Of a stretch of DNA of 64,000 nucleotides, positions 13,661 to 26,515 are shown piece by piece. Origin of the DNA: Melanocharis versteri. Lineage: Eukaryota; Chordata; Aves; Passeriformes; Melanocharitidae. Position numbers and translations under genes: made by a program. The notes under the pieces were generated by a model. That model did not search any database and was not told the origin of the DNA. It saw only the letters and a list, made by a program, of their open reading frames with translations. Location of the stretch: assembly GCA_013397845.1 (NCBI GenBank), contig VZTG01010608.1:62001-126000 (forward strand). Reading direction: 5' to 3'. How positions within the stretch are numbered: the stretch's first letter is position 1; every line of letters begins with the position of its first letter.

Positions 13661-16459
13661 CCCTTTCCTTCAGGGACAGGCTGAACAGCCTCAAAGATGA
13701 AGTCCTAACCCTTACTTGTATGGTATTGTATGAGCAATGGCCCACTTGACTAAGGTTTCTCTAATTATTCTTCAGTTTTCACACACTTTGCTTACAGCAG
13801 AGCATTTTTGAGACATATTCTTTACACATAAACTATCTTTAATGAAGTCAGAAAAGCTGCAAGAGTTTATGTCATCTAATGATTTGATCCACATTTTACC
13901 AAGTTCTTGCTTATGGAAGACATTATGATTTTTAAGACACTAGAAAAGCCTTTTAGACACTATGAAGTGGTATTTCTTTTGGAATAGGAGAGGAAAGATA
14001 CACTTTTGAAAGACAAACAATGAAAGAAATTACAGTTCTCTTTATATCTTATTGATATGATTTATATGGTGCAGAAAAGAGAGACAAAGGGAAATTTCAA
14101 AGACTTTACAAACCTCCAAATTTTCAGAGCCTTTCACTGAATATAGTCTAACCTGACACTGCAGCCAAATGATCCAAGTAACTCCTATTTAAAACAGTAC
14201 TGAACTGATTATGGCTCCTGATTTGATTTCGGTTCTATGGTATCATCAACTTTGAGGGAAGCTAGTAAAAGGTACTAAGATCTTGCTGAGATAGTCTCCG
14301 ATCACAAGCTTTCCATGGCAAGTTACTTCTGGTTTTAACTTTTAAGAGTAGAGAGTGACTGCTTTAAGATGGCTTTTTCATTCTTACGCTATATGTTTCC
14401 CTTATCTTCCTGCAACATTTATTATAAGGTCTTTCTTTCAGGACTGATTTCCCTTGCAGTCCAGCTGTGATTACAGTTCTGTTCTTAAATATCCTTTCTC
14501 CAGATGTCTATGCTGTCAATTTACTCCTGTTTTCACTCACTCAGTTTTTTTTTCCCCAGAAAAGGATATTGTTACAGACCTCAAGATTTTTCTTTAGATA
14601 ATTCTGTCCCAGAAGTCATGACCATTTCATTCTTGTTTTTATTCTGAGATTAAAAAAACAAAACAGAACTTTCTCATTTCAGCTGTAATTGTATTCCTAA
14701 ATGTCCACAATTCTCCTGAGTGCCTTCCATCTACTGGAATTTGTTTCCCACATCAGGCAAGCAGCCCTAATGTCAGATGACAAGGCCCTGCTGATCATCT
14801 TCAGGTTTCGAAACTAACATCAGAACAAAGTTTTAAGATATCTACAGAACAATCATCAATAAGTCTATAATTGAAGATTTTAAAATAGACATAGTTTCAG
14901 GATAGGGGTTCAATATCAATTTTTAGGGATAAAAAGTTCTAGGGAAAATTTTAGTTTCTGATGCAAGGCAGTAGACAACTCATAAATTTGAGACAGAATC
15001 ATATATAATTAAGTCTTCATAAGGTCTTACTACTAGAATACAGAATACAATGACAAATTTTGGAATTTAATATCCCAGTGTCTTATCCACTCTCATGATA
15101 GAATGGAAAGAGATTACTGTTGGACAAACATTATGGAAAGAAGAGTAAGTCTGTGACATTATCCTAAGTGAAAAAGTAATTAATTTTTGAAAGATGTTTT
15201 ATTGCTGATGGAAGTTATGATTTTATGAACAGAGGAAGGAAAACTTCAGTTAAGACAGATGGCCTTGCAGAAAATCATCTGGGTACTTCATCTGGCATTT
15301 TAGAAATTTTACATAGTTAAACCTGTTTTACTGGTTTAAATTTAAAAGGTATTCAAGCCTTTCATATCACTGAACAAAAGGTGGCTTACCACAACCTTCT
15401 GTGTCACAGCAGAAGGTTTCTGAAGTCTTTTAGTCTTCTATATCTGAGATATTTCTGGAAGCTTGAGAGGAAATTACTGCCTAGAGACAGCCTGTTGTTT
15501 TTCTGTTTAGAAGCCTTGCAAATGGACAGAATCCAGCATTCTAAAATACCTATCTAAAGGATGACAACGTACACAAAGGTACACACCAAACTTTGGAAAG
15601 TGGGGAAAAACATTTAGCATTTGGTGACCAAGTGCTTCTAAAGAACCTGCAGAGATTTCAAGATTTTGATAAGTGCTAAGATTAGCAGAAATAATTGAGC
15701 CGAAGGGTAATAGATTTTTACTAAACTTACATTCTTCCTAACATCGCTTCCCCAACATAGTGTGACCATCAATAAGGTAAAAACACCCATGAGTAATTGC
15801 TGAATAGAAATACCTGTGTTAGCAAGCACTGGTTTACTGTAAGAATTTTCAAAGAATACAAAATCTGAATGGACAGTAAATGTAATTTAAATACTCTCAT
15901 GTGTAACACATTGTTATTTGTAAGGATAAACTGCACAAATATCTGAAATACAAAAGAAAATTCTGACTGTATCTGTTGCATTCTGTCACCTGGGCATATC
16001 ACACCCTAAATAATAAATACTGCCAGCTGCCCTGTAGCAAACAGTGTGATCATCACTCATAACTGATTCAGTTAAGCCAAAGTTCATGGCTTAACCTGCT
16101 TTTAGAAAAATGTTGGACTTGGGAAATAGTGGCCATAAGCTGATAAGAAAACTTTTCTGTTTTAGTGTTTCTCATAGGGTTTTTACCAGCATATGCATTT
16201 GCTTCTCTTAGTATTCCATCACTGCTTTCTCTTTGGACCAGTTTGTCCTCCTGAGCAAACAACATATGCTTAGTATTAAAACCTCAGGCTTAGTAGCAAA
16301 TTTAGAAAAAAGAAAACAAGTGGATCTGAAGTTCTTACCTATTAGACAAAAACCATGGAGATTTTTAGCAACAGAAGTGAATGTTTATCTCATATCCCTT
16401 GTAGGAACAGAAAATGTTTTTTTATTGGCTATGCACTGTTGATTCATAGACTTGATCAC
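13661..16459. other. Non-coding unique sequence
   Basis: I see no gene, RNA gene or recognisable repeat here. The sequence is AT-rich with only short open frames (77 codons or fewer). Confidence 0.55.
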
Positions 16460-16580
16460 TGAGATCAGTCAGTAAGAGCTTTGACTATCTACAAATCCTG
16501 GATTCAAGCTCCGTTGCCAAATAATTGCCCCTAATTTTTGTGACAAATATAGACAAATCATGATTGACACGTCTCTCCAA
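16460..16580 (+). repeat. MIR/tRNA-SINE relic
   Basis: The order of parts matches a MIR-type tRNA-derived SINE. AGTAAGAGCTTTGACT near 16470-16486 corresponds to the box-A side (GTTAAGAGCNNNGACT in MIR). CCTGGATTCAAGCTCCGTTGC near 16497-16517 corresponds to box B (CTGGGTTCAAATCCCGGCTCTGCC). TTTTTGTGACAAATATAGACAAATCA near 16536-16560 fits the 'TGTGACCTTGGGCAAGTCA' core. It is heavily diverged and lacks a cloverleaf, so it is not a functional tRNA. Confidence 0.42.
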
Positions 16581-18479
16581 ACCCCCTCTCCAGCCCTGTG
16601 TAATTACCAGCCAGGCTAAACATTCCCTGCAGGCAGGGAAGAGAATCTACTATCAATATTTTGATGATCCATTAATGCAGGTCCTATGTGACTGAGTTTC
16701 TGCATGTTCACTTGGAATGTAACACTCTGTGACCTTGAAATATGAGCATTAAAGACAGGATACCTTATCTTGCTGCATGTCACTGTCACCAAGTAAAGCT
16801 TCTATTACGGGTGCTTTGAAATGAGCTGGTGGTGAAAAGAGAACCTCTACTGTTAAACCTACCTTAACACAAAGCCTGTGTTATTTATTTACGATGCTAC
16901 ATGAATCATCTGCACTTTCTGTGATAAGCCCAGGGCTGTGTGTCTTTCATTTCAGCTGACATTTTGCTGCCATTTGCCAGGCTAAGTAACTACCGTGCAA
17001 TCACTCCAAGTTGATGTGTGGTCATTGTTTTGCACAAAGCAGACATTTAACTCAACTAAAAGACCTTTTTGAAGAGCAAAATTTGACAAAGTAAATTTTT
17101 GCTCATATATGAGAAATCAAGTAAGTCTGTAGCAAGTACATTTTGTGTGGTAACTAAGAATTTGACAAACTGTTCTACTTCTGTACAGAAAGTGTAAAAA
17201 AAAAAATTAGTTATGGGCAAAAAGGATTTCTCAGAGTATGAAAGGCTTTTATTTGGAATTATATATCCTTAACCTTGCCTGATAAGATACTTGAAAGCTG
17301 TGCCTTTTTAAAGACAAGGAGCTGTCAATTTCATACTTTTCAATATGTAGAAAAGGATCTAATAAAAGGACATTATTTCCTACCTTGTGTGTGGGGCTTT
17401 TTCTAAATATTTAATTATGAACACAATTCCAATATTTGATAAACCCATTGCATTTCATGACTTTTTAGTTTGCTTGACAACGCCCTAAAATGATAGAATT
17501 GCTGGGTGTGTTGAGCATAGAGAAATTGCATACTTTTGTCTCTCTAACTGTAAGAGGCAGAAAACTGAGCCCAATTCAAGGAAAAGGAGTTTTGCTTGCA
17601 GTTTTTTAGCCACTGAGAAAATTTGCTGATGGGTTTGCTTGGATGCTTTTACTCCTTTTCGAGTTTAAAAAAAAAAATGAAACAATATTAATAAAATTAA
17701 TACAAAAATGCACTGGAATTGTCCACAACTCACAAGTAACTTCTAGTTAGAGATTTAGAGACTGATGGTTAATAATTTATGAGCTTCTTATGTGGCACAC
17801 TACGTGACTTTCATTTTCTTGTTCATGGAGCATACCAAATGCAGGGTGCTACCTGTAGGTTTTGACAAATTTTCCCCATTTTTTTTCTCTTCCAATTATT
17901 CATTGAATTCTGTACATGTTATGCAGAATTGAGGGGAGGAAACACAAATAAGTCTAGCCTGAGAAAATGCCATCATGACATTCGTCATCACTTTGTGACA
18001 TTTGCTGTCCTCTTATTAAACTGCCTGGCATTTCATGAAACCATGCCCAGACTAATTGCACTTTCATTAACTGTTGTTTTCCCCTATTAAATGATTTGAT
18101 TGTATTTTCCTTGCAGGAATGTCAACATGTTTAACAAACTCTAATAACTAAAGCTTTGAAAACCATCCCAATGGGTCTCTTACTTTTTCCCAGCCTAGTC
18201 TGACACACAGTTTTTAATGGCAAGACTATGAGCACCCTATCCATTTGAAACAGATGTTTCTCCTCCAGCTTGAGCTCTTCAGTAAATGTAAATTTGCAAA
18301 GGTGGATCCAGTAATGCCTTTGCCTGACATCACAGTTATTTTCATCTCCCTGCAGGATGTTTTCCATTTTTCAGCTCCAGTGTTACAGTTCACTGAAGGT
18401 CACATTACCTTGCAGAAAGCCAGCATTAGTAGGTTTTTACGGCAGCATTATGCAGGGCAATGTCTGGGGTAAGGTGACC
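16581..18479. other. Non-coding sequence, possibly conserved in part
   Basis: No gene is visible. The first part (about 16640-17050) is complex, has few simple repeats and contains homeodomain-like and receptor-like half sites (for example CATTAATG near 16670 and TGTGACCTTGAAA near 16729-16741). I can only suggest, not show, that it is conserved. The rest is ordinary AT-rich DNA with short A runs near 17197 and 17668. Confidence 0.4.
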
Positions 18480-18730
18480 TTAGCAAGGGAAAAGCAGGCA
18501 ACAGCAGCCTGAACCTGCAACACACATGAAACCCGCAGGCTGAGCTGCTGCCTTGCCTGCCCTCTTTCAGAAGAAGTGACTCAAAGGACCGAGAGGCTGT
18601 GGGTAAAGCAGCGCCAAGCACACCAGGCCCTAGTGCTGAGTGGAAGCTGGAAGAGGGCTGTGCTCTCAGCTCCCCGGCCCTGAGGCTGCATGCCTACTTT
18701 GCATCACCTCTGCTTGCAGCTTCGTGTAGT
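18480..18730. other. GC-rich patch of unknown nature
   Basis: This stretch is clearly richer in G and C than its surroundings (several CTGCC/CAGGC clusters, GCAGCGCC near 18610, CTCCCCGGCCCTG near 18669). It has few CpGs, so it is not a CpG island. No open frame of useful length crosses it, and I do not recognise a CR1 or LTR consensus in it. It could be an old unclassified repeat, a non-coding exon or a regulatory element. Confidence 0.35.
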
Positions 18731-20404
18731 CCTTCAGGACACACAGAATGCCTGGGTTTTTTTTCCTAAAATTACTTTCTGAGAGGCATTTCCATAAAAA
18801 AGATTCACACTGGGCCCTTCCCGTTAAGACTAGTTTTGCAACATATCTTTCGACCCTAGAATTTACTTGAAAATCTCAAATATTAATTCACTGAGAAGAG
18901 ATTACAGAAGTAAAAACCAATCTGTGGTAGAAATACTAGTCACTTGTTAGTTATATACAAAAGAAACTTGAGTCAAACAAATGTGCTTTCTATCCTGCCA
19001 AAAAATCATTGTCTTATTAATCTTAGCTATATTAATTTAGTTGTACTATGAAGATAAAATACAAGAAAATCCTTTTGGGCTCTCACCAGGTTTAACAAGG
19101 CTCCCTCTATATTTACTAGAGTTTCTTTCTCTATAAAACCAAAATTTTGATAACATTTTTAGCAATTAATTAGAGAGAGTAACCAGGGATATTGTGAGAG
19201 ACACGGAGAAAATGCAGAGACTATTCAGCTACAAAATAAAACTGCACTACCAACGCACTCTCTGTACATCCGTAGCACACCTTTCTGTGAAAATAAACCT
19301 TGTTTATGAGAATAATATTATCAGATCACTTCATAAATGCAGATTTACCAAAGATATCTGTATGGATATACATAGGAAATTAGAAAATATTTTTGCAATA
19401 AATAAACTTTTGTGTGGTTTATTGGTATTTGGCCACTTATCTCTCTCTCATGCACACAGCCCCATTTCCCTTATACGCATACCCACACACACCCTGTTGG
19501 ATTTGCTGATACAAGACACAATACACAATTTTCCTGTGTTCTGTACTTCTTTTCCATGACATCGTTTCCAGAATTGTGGTTTGGGGATTTCTCTAATCTG
19601 TAAAAATGTGGGAAATCTGAACTAAGTAAGAAATGTTGGTATTTGTTCTCCCTTGTCTTACAGACACTTATTATCTTGAACTGTGGGTAACCACTGAGTG
19701 AGAGTGAATTTGACGAAATGCAGAGCATCAACATGATATTGAATCTCTCTCAAACATCATAAATATGTAGCCATTGTTCTGACTTCACCAAATACCTCAG
19801 CACAAAGCACAGAAAGGTAAAAAACTTGTTAGAAGTTTCAACACAGTCAGTGGAAGTGGGTGATATAACAGCTACTTGGAAGAAAAAAGACAGACACCCA
19901 ACACTGAAGTTTATAGATTTAATAATTTTGCATCCTCTTGGTAAAAAAATAGGTAGTTGGTCAAAATTTTAGTTGCTTACAGACTCCACAGTTTAGTCCA
20001 AGTCCATGGTGCAATATGATTAGTCATATGGTTTTATATACTCTTCCTGTGGTCTTTCTAACCACATGATTTTTGATACACTGAATATTTTTGCAGCCTT
20101 TTTTTGGTAAGTAAGTTGTCAGTTTTCAGAATGTAATTGTCTAAGATGGATACTTCCTTTCCTTTTGAGACTCAGTTAAAGCAAATATCTTAGACTTTTT
20201 GTGTGTAGACTAGTAATTTCAAGACTATTTTCACTTGCTGACATCAAAAGATGTGATTTCATTTGACATTCCAGGAATCTATCTGCATCACATGCAGCTT
20301 CGGAAATCCTGGTCCATCCGGAACTGTATTTCAATGCATTCAGCTTTGACAATCCCTGGAACTTCTCTTTTTACTTTCAGAAGCAGTTTATACCATACAT
20401 CTAC
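18731..20404. other. Non-coding unique sequence
   Basis: AT-rich sequence with no recognisable gene. The 121-codon open frame at 19194-19559 resembles no family I know and lies in low-complexity-leaning DNA (a CA-rich run near 19483-19494), so I treat it as chance. Confidence 0.5.
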
Positions 20405-21013
20405 AGGCGTCTTGGTTTCAGCTAGGGTAGGGTTACTATTCTCTGTAGCTGTTACAGTGCTGTGTTTTGGATTTGGAATGAGAATGATGTTGATAACACA
20501 CTGATGTTTTGGGTTTTTGATAAGTCCTATTTAGTCAAGGATTTTTTTTAATGTTGTTTTATGCTGTGTCAGTGAGGAAGTATGCCAAAAAAAACAAACC
20601 ACAAACTGAGAGGCAGCTTAGCCAGGACAGGTGACCCAAACTGGATAAAGGGCTGTTCCACACCCCAGAACGTCATGCCCAGTACATGAACTGGGGGGAG
20701 TCATCCAGAAGCATGGCTGACCTGGGTTTGGGATGGTGGGGGGTGAGGTGTCTGGCACTTGTCACTGGACAGTGAACAATTGCATTTTGCATCTCTTGGG
20801 TTTTTCACATTATTATTTTCATTATTATTATTATTACTACTCACAATTGTTTTTGTATTTTATTTAATTTTCAGTTATTAAACTCTTCTTGTCTCAACAC
20901 ACAAGTTTTACTTTGATTCTTCTCCCCGGTTCATCTGGGTGGAGGGGAAGAGATGGGGGGTTGAGCAAGTGTCTGTGTGGTGTTTCATCTCCTACTGGGC
21001 TTAAACCACAAGA
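20405..21013 (+). mobile_element. Solo LTR of an avian endogenous retrovirus
   Basis: I recognise this as a decayed copy of a very common neoavian LTR type in plus orientation. The left part carries CTTGGTTTCAGCTAGGGTAG at 20411-20430 and a block around GTGCTGTGTTTTGGATTTGG near 20457-20476, followed by GTTGATAACACACTGATG near 20488-20505. The middle has CCAGGACAGGTGACCCAAAC near 20623-20642 and a decayed TATA region at 20682-20690, normally TATATAAACTGGGG. An ATT-rich stretch lies at 20809-20840. The polyadenylation signal ATTAAA is at 20877-20882. The right end carries CTGGGCTTAAACCACA at 20995-21010. No internal retroviral genes or second LTR are nearby, so it is a solo LTR left by recombination. 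The terminal TG/CA are not intact and no target duplication is obvious. Confidence 0.8.
20877..20882 (+). promoter_or_regulatory. LTR polyadenylation signal (ATTAAA)
   Basis: An ATTAAA hexamer lies in the right third of the solo LTR, just before the CTTGTCTCAAC segment. This is the usual place for the R-region poly(A) signal in this LTR type. Whether it still works is unknown. Confidence 0.5.
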
Positions 21014-24000
21014 AGATTACAGTGAGAATCCTGAAATCCTGCTGTTTGCACTCACTGTTGATAACACAGGCCATTTGAGACAACCAGGCCATCCAAGAAT
21101 GAATCAGAGAATGAAAGAGGAAATGCAGAATGAAGGGTGTACTTCGGTCCTGAAATGATACCTGTTTAAATGCAACTGTGCCTGCATTTCCCTACATTGA
21201 GTTGCCACTGTATAGGCAACTTTTACTGATCTGTAAAAATTCAGCTACCAACCCATTTGAACACCAGAAGGCTCACCGTGGGCATATTGGTCTTACTGAA
21301 GCTATTCTTCAAAAGTGACTGACACTTGAAAAATACTAGGTTTTGTGAACTATATGTGACCGAAGGAGGCACATACCTGCATATACCACACAATATGCTG
21401 TTGTGTAGAAATTCCTTAAATATCATGAAACTGGTGCCTTCTTGTAGCCAGTAAACTGAAAAAAATTGTCTGGAATAGTCTGTACAGACTCTTCTCTTCT
21501 ACCTTTCTGAAAAATACTACACCTCGGCAGTTTTCTGAGTTTTGCTTATTATGCAATTTAATCCAAATTATTTTTTCACTAGTTTTCTCTGACAGGATTT
21601 TGAATCATTGTTACTTAATTGTTTTGGCATATCCAGTTCCCCAGATGCTGCAAGCTATCACCTTTGTCACTTCATATCCGTTTCATACTTTTCCAGATCA
21701 TGACAATCAAACCTATCCAGTTAAGCACGCATGTCAAGAGCTCTGAAGAAGAGCTTACTGGACAAGGACGTGACTCAAGCTCATAGATAGAAGATGGAAT
21801 TTGTAGAGAATTTTGTCCAGTTAGTGGGTGCTGTACTCTATATCTTTTTCTTCTTAAACCAAATAAATCTCTACTCATCTTCAGTACACATTGCAAATCT
21901 GTCTATTAACGAAAAGGATCTTTCCGTTACCAACAGATGCAGAGGCCTGGGAGAGGTCCAACATTGCTTTAAAACTATGTTTACTTCCCCTTAACATGTG
22001 GATGACAATTTCTGAAAGATAAATTTTGTTTCATGTTACGAGTCTGGAATGCTGCCATCTGTCTCCTCTTTTTTCCATTTCAGATATAAGACGTTATTTC
22101 AATTTGTCTGTATAGAGGGTGAAATTCAGGACACATTTGTGTCCAATTACTTTGAAATTAGATAGGTATCATGTCACAATATTTCTGTGTAGTGTTATGA
22201 TTTTTTTTTTAACCGACTATTACTACTGGAAAGAGGTTACACATTGCTTATGCATATGGTTTGCAAGTCCAGAGAATCCATAGAGCACCTCTTTCCACAT
22301 CACATCCAGAGGGTCTGTGGCAGTATAAAAGGGAAGAGACCTTGCCATTTCTTCCTGTTGGGCCTTTCCTTCTGGGTTTCTTACTGCTGGATAAGACACT
22401 GCAACCTGACCCATCATTTTTCTGAAACTGAGTCTCAGATGTAGTTTGGGGAGTGAGCTCACAGTAGTGAAAGGTCTGCCTTGTTACTGTCTAGATTAAC
22501 TTTTCTACTCCTGTGGGTGGCAATGGAGCCTGTGTTCTGAATAAGCATGACAACACAAAATCAATCCCATTTCTAAAGCCTTGCTCAGTTTTTACAATTT
22601 AATATTCCAAAATGAAATATGTACTCTTGCCTGGAACACGTGCTCTCTTTAAGTAAAATGCTGGTGCAAAGTGTCCTGTTGGGAGTGATAACAAGACTTG
22701 TAGCCTTTACATCGTCTGTTTCTTAACTTAGAGTTTTGGTTTTTCCGTGCAGTCAGTATAATTCTTTTTTATATGGGATTTAGAGGGGCTGCGCAAATGC
22801 TGTAGTCGACAGTCCTTCTTAAGCTAGTAGATGAGTTTGGAATAGAATAAGAGTAAAAAATAATTATGGAAGTAAAAATTTACAGAAAGGAACACTTGAT
22901 ATTACACACCTCCATTTTTCCACATCTAGCGAATCTGTCTTCAGCTTTCAAAGAATTTCTTCCATTTAGAATTCTTTCTTCATATCTCAGCATTCTACTT
23001 AGGCAATTTTTCATAATTGCTAGCGTTGCAGCAGCTTCTAATCATTCATAGATTACTGAAAATATAGATTTTTGAAAATTACGGCTCACATGCATAACTG
23101 TATAGTTACATAGATAACTGCTATTCAGATACAGACACTTGGATTTATTGGAAAATCTCCATCAGCTCTTTGAGTTTTTTCTCTTGCACTTCTTCATATG
23201 TACATACAGCTTATGTGTCCTTCCATTAAATGTGCACTGGCTGAGACCAGTATAAAATTAAGCTGGAAAAAGAGGTATTATATTATAAGTAGGCTTCATT
23301 CAATACATAATTTCTGGCAAAGGTTTTGCAAGTACAGGAAAATTAGCGCAGTATATGTGTGATAGATCTGTTAAAGGACAATACTAAAATAAATTTCTGC
23401 CAGCACCATTTCACAGCTTGTATTTGCTGGAAAATGCTGCCTTATTAGCACATGTTCCCTCAGTCTGTGAGACTATCAAAGTGTTGATCATGTGTCCACT
23501 GCCACTTTTACTTTAATTCTTTATTTGTCATTTACTGTGATCTAAAAGTCACTTGTCTGTCTTTTTGTTTGCTGAGAACCAAACAAATATCATTTTTTCT
23601 TCACTCTTCATAAAAGGCTTGCAATGTTATGCACAAATTGTTATCTTGCTTTGTGGTTGTTTGTATTTTGAAATCCAGTTATCCAAGGGACAGATTCCCA
23701 TTACAGGATAAAAATAATAGCAGGAAACTTTTCTTAAAATTAAGTTGAACCAGTTTGGTTCAGTTAGGTATTTTTGAGAGTTTTATCAAATTATATGATA
23801 ACATAACTGTTCTCACAAATTCTGCCTAAGTTACCTTTCTGCTTCAAATAGGAATATTTCTTCTTCCCCTCATAACACAGAAGTGTGTTTTACAAGGCAA
23901 AGCAGCTAAAATAATACACTTATCTATTTATTGTTGTGAATAGCAAAACTTTTATGCAGTTTCAGACATATGGGTGGTTATAGGATATAAGTTTATTTTC

Positions 24001-25850
24001 AGTGACATGTAGACATCATGCACGCAGCCCACCTATTTATTTCTGTTCATATTTATTACTGCATACTGTAGTGGTGCAGCTGATTTCCAAACATCTTTCA
24101 TTTTGAGTAACATAGGCTCTGGATACAGCAGGAGAGGCATTAATACTCTAGGAGGACACTTCTTTGAGGACTTTTATCATTTAAGTTTCTGTGGAAACCA
24201 TTAAATGTTAAGATGATAGAATTCCCTGTCTCCTATCCTTCAACCTTGCCTGTATTCAAAGCTCTTTCCACATTAATGTTGCTGCAAATTGCATAAGACA
24301 CTGGCTGCTCTTTACAATCTTCCAAAAAACTTTCCCTCTGCAAACAGCAATTTGGGGCCCATTCCACCCACCCCTCCCACCCTCTGTGCCGATTTGTCCT
24401 TTATTAAAGAACTTTTATTCACTTTTTGTATGGTGCTAAGGCAAACAGAAAAGACACATTTACAATCATATACAGCCATTGATGCCAAGGCTCATTGTCC
24501 TGTGTTGTTGATGGTACAGCCACTGCCCGTTCCCCTCCCAACCACACGGCCAAGTGCTGGTCAACTGACAGCCTGCAGAATTAATGATATTTCTTGGTTA
24601 CCCTGCTCTCTGTTTCCACCAGTTACACACTTTCTCCTCAAGAAGCAAGGAGAGAAAAAAAACAGAATTTAATTGCTTTTTGGTGATTTTTTCTACCCAT
24701 TGTTAAATGTTTCCTATTAATGTTGATGGCTATTTTTAATGTTTTGCTCTTGTTCTCCTCTTAGTCACCGCACACTAGTCCACCCAATCCTTTTAAGTGT
24801 AACATATCCACTAAGAGCATTTCCCGTAGCCTAAAAAATGTCCATTCCTCAGCAATTTCTATATTTTATCTGTGCCGTTTTGCTTTTCTTGTGGCTTTTA
24901 ATCAATGTGTCCTTAAGTAAAGGTCAATATTTACATCTTGCACTGCACAAATACAGATTTAAAAGCTGGTATAGATGCTCTGTTAGGGTATGTGAATGAG
25001 CAGGTGCAAATTTAAGGAGAGATCAGTGTCCTGCACCCACTCTGTATTGGATATATGACGGAAGTGAGACCTGTATCCAGCTTGCCAGCCCCAGACATCC
25101 CTGTGATCACCCTGGAGGTGTCTTGGCTCTATGTTTCCCCCAAACACATCTTGCTCATGAAGACAGTAGGTCTGACTACTGCTCCTTGGCCATGGCATTG
25201 GTATGGTCAGGGCTCCAGCTAAATGTAAACTGTACCATTGTGGGGGTGACAGTGAAGAACAAATGCAGAGGCAAAAGCTTTTTTAATTATATACTTTATA
25301 CAAATCTGTGCCAGGCTACATACAGACAACAGAAAAATCTGTAATTTCTATTAAGGAAAAGATACATGACTGATAGGATTCTGTCACAAAAAGGTTTCCT
25401 TCTCTGTTTGACAGTAAACAACATCTTTTCCATGAAGTGGAATGGGGTGTTTCAGACATGGTGAGGATTATCCTAAATCTGCTCCCATCACAGACTGTGG
25501 TAAAACTTCAGACATTGCCAAGAATTTAGTCTAATTCAGAAAATGGTGGAAATCTTATCTTTGGACTAGTTAGATGTTTGATTTTTTTCATGTCCAAGGA
25601 GTATAATAATATATGTTTTTTGTTCAATTTGAAAATAATTTCTAAAAGAATTTGAAGAGAAGCAGTATGCTTGCCATCTTTTATTTGTATTATTACTGCC
25701 ACTAAATGTTGATTAGTGGAACACTTTGATATGCCATGATTTTTCCTACTCTTTCCTTATTTCACTTAACTTCCCTTATAAAATAATATGTTGTTGAAAA
25801 TCTTTACTTTTTGAATAATATGTAGTACACTGTGTTGTGCATTTCTAGGA
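21014..25850. other. Non-coding unique sequence
   Basis: No gene or clear repeat is seen. The longest open frame is 127 codons (24289-24672, plus strand), unrecognisable and proline/threonine-rich without domain features; chance is the simplest explanation. Otherwise AT-rich, complex sequence. Confidence 0.5.
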
Positions 25851-26480
25851 ATAAAGCTCACTCATTCTTCACACTGCATTGTTTTCAATGAATCAGTTAT
25901 TTACAGTGCAGCCTGAGAGACTAATGGTTTTCTTGACTATTTGCAATGCTGCTCTCCTCACGCCTTAATAAAGATGAACAGTATTTAACTGCCAGGCATC
26001 AGAGATCTCTTTATTTTAATTAGCAAGGGTGCTTTTCCTATCATTTTCCTTGGAACAAAATATATCCTAGAAGACTCCTTGCACTGCTCCACTAGCTGTT
26101 GATTTGGAGTGAATTAAAGGCAGTTATGAAAGGTGAATAGCTAGGGAAAAAAAATAAGGTCTAACATTAAACTATAAATGTTTCAGCGTTTTGTTCTGTC
26201 AAACCTTGGGGCAATGTCTTTTCAATGTCATGGTTTAGTAAAAGTCTTTTTAGCCCATGCATGTCTTTCCAAACAAGACAGACAAAAGCTTCTATTTTAA
26301 AAACAAACAGCTAAGTGATTTGCTGTACACTTGCCATGAATAGTAACGAGTAGGTTTGTGGTGAGTTCCTCTCTTTAATTAGCACATTGCTATAACCTGA
26401 CTGCTGTTATTGCTGTTTGGATGAGTACTGTCTTATTACAATGCATCAGAGGATACTACTTGAAGAAATTCATGAAACAA
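25851..26480. other. Candidate conserved non-coding stretch
   Basis: No coding frame or repeat. The sequence is complex and contains several homeodomain-type cores (TTTAATTAG near 26014-26022 and again near 26375-26383). This texture is typical of conserved developmental non-coding DNA. It is an impression only; conservation cannot be judged from one sequence. Confidence 0.25.
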
Positions 26481-26486
26481 GTTGTG

Positions 26487-26515
26487 AAAAAAAAAAAAAA
26501 TATATATATATATAT
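26487..26515. repeat. A14 run followed by (TA)7
   Basis: Fourteen A residues (26487-26500) run directly into seven TA units plus one T (26501-26515). It is a compound microsatellite, likely variable in length. It might be the tail of a retroposed sequence, but nothing upstream supports that. Confidence 0.9.

Noticed and set aside
16470..16520. Possible tRNA gene from the box-B-like GGATTCAAGCTCC
   Set aside because: No acceptor stem, no anticodon arm and no cloverleaf; fits a decayed tRNA-derived SINE better.
19194..19559. 121-codon open frame
   Set aside because: No family similarity, overlaps a CA-rich run, and has competing open frames on both strands.
24289..24672. 127-codon open frame
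   Set aside because: No recognisable domain, no splice or promoter context. Several frames of about 120 codons are expected by chance in this much AT-rich sequence.
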